This document shows positions 22,601 through 34,600 of a DNA stretch of 64,000 nucleotides, in pieces. Location: positions 13,434,501-13,498,500 of the forward strand of contig NC_092671.1 in assembly GCF_964355755.1 (NCBI RefSeq), given 5' to 3'. The translations under genes and the position numbers were made by a program. Source of the stretch: Antedon mediterranea. Lineage: Eukaryota > Echinodermata > Crinoidea > Comatulida > Antedonidae. Below the pieces are notes generated by a model that did not search any database, was not told the origin of the DNA, and saw only the letters and a list, made by a program, of their open reading frames with translations. Every line of letters starts with the position of its first letter. Position 1 is the stretch's first letter.

Positions 22601-25600
22601 CTTTTAAATCTTCGTTATATGTTTCGGTAATCATTTCAGTCGTAGTTAGTCCATCTACACACGGTGGTAGCTCCTCCTCCTCCGAGGTACTAGGAGGGCA
22701 ACAGGCTGGCAAACCTTGAGCTGCTTCAAAAACATCATCATTCATTTCATCACCTTCAACACCATTCTCTCCTTCCTTACTATCGTTACCAATACCTGTT
22801 GTAACCAAAATAAAAGTTTAATAGTGTTAATTGCTAGAGAATGTCGTACAATGAAATAATGTATACTATACTAATTCCAGAAACACTTTAACATAAGATA
22901 CTTTTACATATAACAATAAATATATCACTTAAGTATATTTTTAGATTTATAATTTCAATTGCATACAACATTATGGAGATTTTATTGTTTATAAATTTAT
23001 GCATAAACACATTGTAAAATATGCTGGTTATTTCTTTGTGTATTTAAATTGGTTTCTGTTAAAATAAAATATTACAGGGTGGTATATACTGTACCTACAT
23101 TACACAGGGTTTCTGATTTGAGCCACAAAATGTAATTGCAATGAGAATAATAAATAACACTGATGATAGGTACAATAAATCGTTCTAAACACATTATCAT
23201 TGTTATCATTGTATTATATTTAATTATATATAATAGGTATTAAAACTATTTTCATTTTAAAACTAATTTGGTTGCTTTATTTTTAATTTAGTAATTAATG
23301 GTGGAATAATTCTGTATAATAACAGGATAAAAAAAAATTTTTTTTAACTTAGGATGAATAATCTACAATGGAATCAAAATAAAACATGCAGTTTTTTAAT
23401 AATTTAATATTATTTGAATTAAAGTCAAATACATGTTTAAACAGTTTTTAAAAATAAATTTGGTGAATTATCATTTACCAAACATACTTCAGTAGGCTGT
23501 ACAGTTTGACAGTATTTTCATGAGTGTAATATTTACATTAATTATTCCTATTTATGTAGCCAGCCATTCAGTGATCATACAGTACAGCAAATTGAAGGCA
23601 ATTGAAATACTTGATAAAAGCAGCATTAATGTAACTATAGCAGTTTGTTTGGCACTGTCCCAAAATTGTCAATGCCAAATGTCACTGTGGTAGTAAAGGT
23701 CCTTTCACAAAGTGAGCTGCTGCTCAAACTCTTCATTACTACAAAATGGTCTTAAATTACTTGATGTTACAATATTCAATTATTAATATTATTGAAAATG
23801 TCCAGTCGTAATAATAGAGATACACCAGCTAATATAACAGGTCACATTATTCTACTATTCACACTTGGCATTTAGTCGTCACTCATCACATCAACTAAAG
23901 GGCAAAGAAACTGCATTTGTAATCATTTGGGAAACAATAGTTAAATTCAATAGTTGATCTAAACTGTATCATCTTACAGTACCTGTGGAAGGGGAGGGTG
24001 AACTATGTATAGAGGAAACACACACGAAATACTGAAATCTATTAAATTATACAGTAGTACATGGATAACTAAGTAGTTACAGTAGTTATCCATTACTTTG
24101 GATTTTATTTTTTATGCTTATTGTACTTATTGCTGCATTCATAAGGCCAGGTGCAAGCAAAACATTTCTATTGATCATACATTCCAATAATTATCGATCT
24201 ATAGTTTCCCCTATGTTTCATAATTTTTTGGATTTTATTTGTGTTACACAAGCTTGTTTAAAATAAGCACTTTATAGTTCAAATTACACAGTAAAATCTC
24301 TATTCTTTTGTACACACAGAGAGCCATTTTAAAAAGCTATGAAAAATAAACGGTGTGGTAAAAAATGTTATCAGATGACTAAATATAGGTAATATAAATT
24401 TTACATTTCTGGTATTTTTATTCAACTTCAGATTTTTATTTTCATTCTATAGCAAAAATTATCCACCATATATATCCACCATCTGTTTTCACCTTCTAGG
24501 GAGTCACCAGACATGTTATTATACATTAGGTTAAACTAACTACTGAAAAAAAAGTCTTGGTTTTTATAAATGATTTTGCCAAATTTTTTTATTTGACCAT
24601 ATTAAGGGAAATTTATGTTTTTCGTCTTGATTTCTGTTACAAATATTTGATTTATGTACAATTAACCAGATATTATATTTAAAATTCATGCCTGTACCCA
24701 AGCTTTAAGAAATCTGTGATAATACAACTCAGTACTTTACAATACAGTGTGATAACATCCTTAGATTAATATGATTACAGACAAATTCTAGACCCCTGCT
24801 GACCATCACTTGTACTTTTTTTTAAATTACTTTAGCCAGTCTGTACTTGTTCATATTACGGTCTACAAAGTTGTGGATCACAAATTGATCTTGGATATTG
24901 TGACTGTGCATGTCTGATCTCAGAGATTACAAAATAATCTGGAATTTAGAGGTTTATTCTAACTTCTATACTACTGAATGAATAGCAGAACCGCAGTTTG
25001 CTTAAATATTTGCAACCACATTTGATATTAATGCCAATATAATGATAGCACTTGCAAAGCAGAAAATATTTTGAACACCACCCCTCACCTCCCCCACCCT
25101 TTTTTTTGTTAAGACACTAAAGACCGGCATTTAAAAAAGGAATTCCCTTTAAAATAGGGTGTACAAATCAAACTGGCTTGATATTCAATCAATGGTAATT
25201 ATTTTCTTACCAAATAATTGGTATACCGGTGAAAAAATTGAGCCAAGAATACCAGTCCTGGTAGGGTTGTCATTAGCAGGCATTTCAGATGTTTTGGCTG
25301 CAACAGCATTCTTGGGTGCAACTGCAATTCAATCAAATAATTTTCATAACAAATATTAAACAGTATATCAAAATAGTAATTAGTATAATCTTAAAGACAC
25401 CTTCAATAACCAAAAATGTTTCCACTAAAATGAGAGGTCCCTTAATTAGCTATAGGGAATTTCGGCTTGTTTTGCCCCTGGCAATTGGAGACTTATTCTT
25501 GATTGGTTGGCAGGAATGGGTCTACTATAAAGTAAAATTATCCATTAATTTGCTTAAAAACGTATTCCAAATTACATGTATGTTGTCACAGCAGACTTAC

Positions 25601-28600
25601 TTGAGTTATTGTTCTCAAGATTGCAACCAGAATCTAAGCGACTCCTCTTGCCACAATTCACAGGTGTAGATGCAATCATATTTTCATCTTCATCCCTTCT
25701 TCTTTTTCGTGGCATTGTCTGTAAAATTGGAAAATAAATGTCTAATATTTTCATCTTTTGATTAACTACCAGAAAATGTGGTTTTCTTACATAATACAAA
25801 CCTCAATTTTTCAACCTGAATAATTATTCATTATTGATAATACAAACACATCCTGTGACATAAAGTGACCATTGGAAAATACCGGTATATTTTAGAGAGA
25901 AATTTACAGCTGGTATGAATATACATTTATAGACCATGAGCAAACAATAATAATTTCTACCAAGCTCAGAAAACGTGGGGGAAAAAAAGCGTTTATGTCT
26001 GGAATTTTATTTTTTATTTTTTTTTATTTTGATAAGGAGCTTAGTATTAGGTATTTTTAGCTTATGTTATGTATCAACATGAAAATGACTTTCCATTCTA
26101 ATAAGCATTACACATCTTAAAATGCTTATGACTGTGATCATGCAATTTAGATTTAAAACAAAAAGAACAAATAAATAATAATAGAAATAGCCATGCAGCT
26201 CAAAAATGTGATTGGGAAAATTATTTTGTTTTTGGTTTTGAGAATTGAATTGAGCAAAATGAATAGTAAAAAGCTAAGGTATAGGAAGATATTTATATGT
26301 TCACATTTAATTAATAAAAATAATGTGAACATCCACTTCTGTCATTCCTCTTAAACATAAAATTGGATGTTGTACAATTGTTTACACTAATGTTAATCAC
26401 AATATTAACTGTAAACGGTTTAGCATCAAATTATATTTATCAGGTTTAGCATAGAAAACAAAAGCATACGTTCAGTTTGAACAGAAAAAATTATACATAC
26501 GATAGATGTATTGTGAATTGCTTAATTGTAAATATTACTGCTGATGACATAATATATTATTAGAACATGAAAAACTGTCTTAATGGACTCTTGAAATATG
26601 CACTATACTCACTACAGACCTAATTACTGGAACAAATATAGTTTTCAGATAAATTCAGCAATGCTCACATTTATGACGATAAATCTCGTAAGAAAATTCC
26701 TATTCTACTACTAATAGTACTTAATATGTATTGGGTAGGAATACAGTATTAGGAAAAAGCTTCAACAAATTTCACTGATTCTGCATAGCAACAGCATAGC
26801 AACAGCATTTGCGTATCACATTTGCATTTGTAAGCTATAGTATATGGTGGTTGCATCCAAAAGAGTGTCAATTAGATCTGGTAATTGACTATCCAGTTCC
26901 TATTAAATTATATGTGTTAATAAAATTCTGAAAATATCTAAATTTATCCACATAGTTTCATTATTTTTATTCAAACTGATTAAAGACAGATACCAATAAT
27001 TTAAAGACCACATTCTTTTTAGATAGAAGGTGATTTTTAGAAACAAGACAAGTTTTTAATGCACCCTTTTTTCTTCAGTTCTCTTTAAATTGTGAACATT
27101 TTTGCTCCGATGTTTCACCTGCACATAATCCCAGTATGGATGAGCTTAAAGGGATCAATGCACCAAGTAAGACACCATTAACACTTAATATTTGGACCAG
27201 TCCAGGATCGGCCCTAGGTCGCCAATCGGTTAGTGTAAACACTCCATAAAGTTAGGCCAGCTCTTGGCCGGATGCAGATCTGGTTCACCTCTCAAGTAGG
27301 TCCTGGAGCGGCTTTTACATTTGGGCCGGCCTAGGATCCAATCGTAAGTCAATCAATAAACAAGACAAACATTGAAATAGGAAATATTGCACATAAATCA
27401 CGACACACAACAAAACCTTGGCATTATAATGTGTAATTAACATGGAATGTATGCAATACCATTTTAAAAATAGAAGTCTATAAATACTATAGAAACTAAT
27501 CTTTTTTTTTTAATTAACTAGTCATCAAAATGTCATTATAACCTATGTATGTATTCAATAAAATATAAATCTACTGCAATTGCATTCTTACATTTTTTGG
27601 TATATGATTAAAGTTCAAGGTTAGTGAGTAATGTTATGTTATTCAGTAATTGCGGTATCTATATCATTGACGACGACTGTGTACATCGCCGTTGACACTT
27701 TAGGCCATCTTAGTATTACATTTCAATTTGCATTGATTTGTACTGAATTACAATATAATATTAATTCTATATCGCATAATATTTACTAAGTAGTCGTATA
27801 ACATTTCTGTGTATAATTATGAATGATCATTGTTGAGGTCACACACAAGGTCATATAAATTATAAGGAAGTTGGATATTTAAATAAATGTTAACAAACTG
27901 TCAATAATCAATTTTCAAAATAATATTAATAATCAACCATGTACAGTATTTGTGGGGATGGTCAAATTGAACCATTTCTGGAGAGTGATGTTTAATTCAT
28001 ATTCTAATTTTCACAAGTTTATCTGGGCTAGTTGTCTGTCTATCTATCTAGGCACATAGACTCACCCAACAATTTTTTAGTGAAGGCGGAGGATTTTGAA
28101 ATCCGGGGCTCCTATAACCTACTGTAATAATTGTGAAATGAAGTGCTGAATTTAACCTACTGTAATAATATACCCTTTCTTTTGCATTGTTCTAATTATC
28201 AAAATATTGGTATTTTTCAGAATTTAACATTATTTATTTTTTATCATCTATAATATGATGATCTTCTTTATCACAACACTAGCCAACGTCCTTGTCGCCA
28301 TGAGCACTTAAAATTTAAAGAAAAACGCACTTGAAGAAAATCTTGAAGCTAAAAAGGTACGACAGTGGTACTGTAATTAATAACACAATGTAAATATTGG
28401 TGCAATAAAATGGTTTCTGTCTTCATTAATATTCAAGTACCTATAATATAGTAGTAATCAATGAAATAGACATAATATAAATCTAGTTCCATTAACCTAA
28501 TTGAAAACCTAATAATATAAAATAATAGCAATAAAAATATTATTATATAATATTCATTTCATATTATACAATAATACATATTTACATTTATGGATCTATG

Positions 28601-31600
28601 GTGGTACATAACTCAATGTAATACACTTTAAGTACCATGTAGTATATCCATGATATATACTAATCTGTAAAAATACTACTAAATAATATTATATGGTCAT
28701 TGGTAGTTTTTAACTATAGTCACTTTAATAAACAAATTGATCAAAATAAAAAATGTTCATTCTACAATTATAATTGGGTAATCTTGTTTAGATAGCCGAG
28801 GATTTCAGGTCAAGTCATATCAATACAATGTTTTGTAATTTATGTTTTGGCAAAAGAACACATTAAATGCAGATGAATGACTCAACTATTATTCCCTACA
28901 CTTCTTCAAGAAATTAAAGGTACTCAAATCCCATGTTGAAGCCGAGTCTACACTGCTATCAGTTTCAAGTATCAATTTCATCAGGAAAGTACAATATGTT
29001 TTATAAAGCATTTCCCTCAAGATGTGCTCTACCTGTAGTCTCATTTTCATAATATAAGCTCATCTGACATCTGGTGATTGACACATGTCAAAGGTGATTA
29101 GTGTCTTGATACACATATAGGAGGAATGTATGTTTTCATAATGCCTACAGTGAATATATTCAAGCCATGACTCATTATAGTACCGAATGAAGAGTAGTTA
29201 TTCAGTCACGACTTATTAGTATACTAAATCAACTACGTCAGTATCTCAGCATTCTATAATGACTTGATGTACAAACTTAACTGTGGCATTTAGTAAATAC
29301 TTGTTGCAAACTAAATTAACTGCAACTGATATTAAATTAAGTAAACGTATACCATCATCTTAATATCAATAATAGGGTTTTTGTTTACACAAATAATATC
29401 TTATTACTATTAGTAATAAGTAAGCCAACTTTACAACAAAATATTTTACCTCTGCTACTACAAGTGAATATTTTTTAAATGTAGTATTAAGGTAATGCGT
29501 TTAAAATGAAGGAAATTAGGTCTCTTGGTGGCTTACCTTTTTAGATGACCAGACAATGTTCTTAATTGATGAGATGAGAGAGGGGACAGCAAGGGAAAAA
29601 ACAGGGGTACTTGAGGCTGATTCCTGGTGGGTAGCAGAAAAGAGAAGTGGCTATGGTAATAAAACTAACAACCATGTTGTATACCTTGTGAATTATTATT
29701 AATTATACAATTTTATAATCAATTTTTTATTTATTTATATTGTACAATACTGTATTAAATATATAATTCTACCAATAAAGTAGCAGCTTTGATGAGATAG
29801 TGTATGTTTGTTAATGAGACTTTACATATAGTACTGTACATTTGAGTTTCAATACATTGTCAAGTCATACTCAATAAAAAGAAGAACTGAGAAAGAATTT
29901 ACATAAAATGATTCAAATTAAAATAATATTTAATAACAATTAGTCAACAAGAATTTTGTTTTCTTTTTAAATTAGCTGTATTATTCATGTGAATTGATTT
30001 TAAAATAATGAAACCAGAAAATGAAGAAATGTAACAATTTGTTAACGGAAACAGATTAGAAAATGAAATAAATATTAGGATTAAACAATAGTCTACAAAC
30101 AAATCATGTTATTAAGTAATCAGGTGGACATTAAACAACAATGAAACTGAAACAAAACGTATGTACATACCAAAGTCATCTTTCCTAGATAGTCAATGTT
30201 TACATATAGCAACTTTACTGTAAATGGTACTACTAATATCTACTGTATTACAGACATTCAAATAGAAGGTGTTACATTTAAGGCTTTAATTGTTATGCTA
30301 ATTAGATGTGTATTTTTGAATGTGGAAAGTTGCCAGCTTTTATAACTGCCTTCCAAATATTGATTATTAATTATGAGAACAAAAGACTTGACTGACATCT
30401 ACACTAAGAAGATCATGTTAGATCAAACAGATAAAGAAACTGTAAGTCTGTACATTATGATGGTAGGGTACTGTAGGTGAAATAATGGCTGACCTGTTGA
30501 CAAAGATAATAATTCTTAAAATTAAATATAAATATTGTACCTCTGTAAAAAACTTTTTTTATAATGTTTTTGTTGGATATGCCATTTAATGTCACAATAG
30601 CATCCTCCTTCTAGTATTTATAATATACGGTAAGTACTGTATTATGTTTACTTTGGCATTTGGAATACAGAAATAATAATTTACTATTATTATTATTTTT
30701 AAACTCCTTTGAAAACAAAATCATTGTCCAATTGGGCAATGGATTTGTATCACATACATTTTCAGAAACTGTACCTTTAAACTTGTTTTGAAATACTAAA
30801 CATATTTTATAAATCAATCGCAATTAAAATTTAAGAACAGGATGTACAGTAGTAAGAAAGATTTATGAGTCCTTACGAATTTTAGATCTTAGTTTAAAAC
30901 AAACATCTTGTGCCCCACAATTGATTCCATAAACAATAATAACAACATTATAATTTGTATTCTTAATCCCCTAATATTAATAAATTCTGTGCTTGTTACG
31001 AAAGAGGCTGTTAAATAGATACCTTTTTGTATATTATTTCTGAATAATTTAATTTTCTTGTAGAATATTAAACAGTCATATAAAAATCTAAATCTCATTT
31101 TAAATTCATTCATTTAAGATCCCATGACACAATTTAATAACTGATTGTAAATAATACGCTACATGCTTACATAGTCTCCCCAATGCAATGATTGTATAGT
31201 AATTCACTATGCGCGATCGAGTTTGTTACACACATTTTATGCATTGACGATATAAACAATTATGATAGTGGCCAGTTGCCAATATAATATTATGCAGTAT
31301 TCAACACAGAACATGTAATAATCGAACAGAGTCTATGCGGCATAATTTAAATATGCTGATTTCTTCCAGAGTATCTGATGAAAATTGCAGAGACCAATTA
31401 ATAATGGCGCATTCTATTGTAAGTCAAGTGTATGCAAGCTTTTTAATCTGTTCAGGATTGGTTTTTTTTATGAAGTGAATATTCGATATTTTAAATAAAC
31501 AAAGGCTGTTTTTATGAATAACTAAACAACTTACAAGTATGAAATGCAATCATAATTTATTATTTATTTTATTTATTTCATATACTTATTATATTTTTTA

Positions 31601-34600
31601 AATGAATTTATTTATAATAGCAGCACAGATTTCCAAAAACAAAAAAATTAGAGGGTGGGATTACAGTATTAATGGATTTGTGTTCAAATTTAGTCTAAAT
31701 TCAGAACAAAATGATTCTTTTTTTTTAAATGATGTTTTACATCATACTTTAGAATAGTTAAATCGAAAAAAGTAGCAGACTTTAAAAATGCTCAACATGC
31801 TCAATCTCTATACTGTACAATTAAAGTTTCAATATTTGTGCTTTTTTGTTAATTAATATCGATCATTTAGTCAAGTAATTAAAGATAATTCAAGCAATTT
31901 GTTTACTACACTACCTTATTATTTAATATCTAATATTATATAACACCTAAATAAATTCCTGACATTTGATTGGACGATTGTGGGTCACATGGCGTGCAAT
32001 AGTACGCACTATTAAACGATCGTTTAATATTACTTTTTGAAACATTTTTGTGTACGAAAAAAAAAATGTCTCGCGGATAAAAAAAAATCTAGTACACAAA
32101 TTATCCTATGATATGGCCATGTACCATTACACTCATAAACATTCATTATTTGTATACTAATAGACAATCTAACACTATAATTTCAATATCTTACTAAGTG
32201 TGAAATAGTTAATTACGGTACTTACACAGGTGTAATTAGGTCAAAAGTTAACAGAAATTTTAAAAATCTAAGTTTAATAATAATATTGAGTTTGTTACAA
32301 AACTCTAATAATTTTGACATTTAAAAACCATTCATATTCAGACTGTAGAGATGAAATGCAAATGAAAGCAACCTTTGTCTTAAGCTCTGTCTACACTATC
32401 AAACTAGTTTGACAAAGAAAGTGTGATGTGCCGAAATATGGTAGTGTATGGAAAGCCAAACCCGCCAAAAATACATAATACATACCATCCACCAATAATT
32501 AATTCGTACAAAATTCAAACCATCCAATATTATCTCATGCAGTTCAATGAAAACTTAAACCATTCACCTAGTATCTACACCATCCAATACAATGTGTGAC
32601 CATCTACCACTAGCCCAAACGACAGTACGCCGAACAAACTACCCATAACACAAACCATCTAAAGAATGTTGAGCCCAGGCAGCAATAATTGAATTAATCT
32701 AACGTTAATACAAGTATATATTAGCCAACTCATTTATCAACATTTCATGTAGTTCATGAACATTTCAAACAAAGCATCTTAATTATAGTTCATCGAATTC
32801 TAATTCTAATACATTGCCTGTTTTATACCCCGTTCGTCTGTTCAACAGTTTAAACAACTGTTTTGCACACGATACGCCCGTTCGTGAGTTCAAACCATGA
32901 TATTTGAAGCATCGACTTTCCAAACAGCGATTTTTCGCACCGAACGTATTTTCTTGAGTTAAAGTGGTTGCATTTCAATCACTTACTTTTGATTGGCCAG
33001 TATTACACACCGTTCGCTTGTTCGTGATTTCAAACCATGATATTTGAAGCATCGACTTTCCAAACGGCGATTTTTCGCACCGAACGTATTTTCTTGAGTT
33101 AAAGTGGTTGCATTTCAATCACCTACTTTCGATTGGCCAGTATTACACACCGTTCGCTTGTTCGTGATTTCATGTGATAACATTTCATTCGACAACTTTT
33201 CAAACGTTAGCTTTTGGCTCCGCTTACGTATATATCAATTGATATACTATTTTTTAATTTTCATACTTTCCATACATCAGTTTTGTACATCATTCGCATT
33301 TACGCATGTAAAGTGTAGATATTCCACTCGACAAGTTTTAAAACGGTAGTTTTTTTTTTATTGTTAAATTGTAACTGTTGGCGCCGATTTTATATTGGGG
33401 GGGGGGGGGGAGGTGTTCGGTACTGAATGTGAACAGTACACATTTTTAAATATGGTATCTCTACATGTCCGGAAATTACACTCTCTCAAAAAAAGGGGTT
33501 TTTTTTCCGTAGTGTGTAATATTAAATCAACCACAACCACAACCGTAAGATGAGAACATTTTAGGAACAATGGACATGTTAATTGTAACAGGCCCACAAG
33601 CTAAATTATATTATTTCATTCTGTTTTTTTTTTCATTATTTAAGTTTGTGATAATGTGTGTAACCAGGGAGATGTAAAATAAATTTATAAATTAGTTTAC
33701 ATCTCCCTGTGTGTGTAACGTAGGCCTAGGCCTAAGTAATTAAGTGTCATACAGTCGTAAAGTTGACATTCACCCCCCCGCCCCTCAATATTAAATCGGC
33801 GCCAACAGTTACAATTTAACAATAAAACAATAAATGTGCGAACAACTACCGTTTAAAACTTGTCGAGTGGAATATCTACACTTTACATGCGTAAATGCGA
33901 ATGATGTACAAAACTGACTATGGAAAGTATGAAAATTAAAAAATAGTATATCAACTGACATATACGTAAGCAGAGCCAAAAACTAACATTTGAAAAGTTG
34001 TCGAATGAAATGTTATCACATGAAATCACGAACAAGCGAACGGTGTGTAATACTGGCCAATCGAAAGTAGGTGATTGAAATGCAACACTTTAACTCAAGA
34101 AAATACGTTCGGTGCGAAAAATCGCCGTTTGGAAAGTCGATGCTTCAAATATCATGGTTTGAACACGAACAAGCGAACGGTGTGTAATACTGGCCAATCG
34201 AAAGTAAGTGATTGAAATGCAACCACTTTAACTCAAGAAAATACGTTCGGTGCGAAAAATCGCCATTTGGAAAGTCGATGCTTCAAATATCATGGTTTGA
34301 ACTCACGAACGGGCGTATCGTGTGCAAAACAGTTGTTTAAACTGTTGAACAGACGAACGGTGTATAAAACAGGCAATGTATTAGAATTAGAATTCAATGA
34401 ACTATAATTAAGATGCTTTGTTTGAAATGTTCATGAACTACATGAAATGTTGATAAATGAGTTGGCTAATATATACTTGTATTAACGTTAGATTAATTCA
34501 ATTATTGCTGCCTGGGCTCAACATTCTTTAGATGGTTTGTGTTATGGGTAGTTTGTTCGGCGTATTGTCGTTTGGGCTAGTGGTAGATGGTCACACATTG

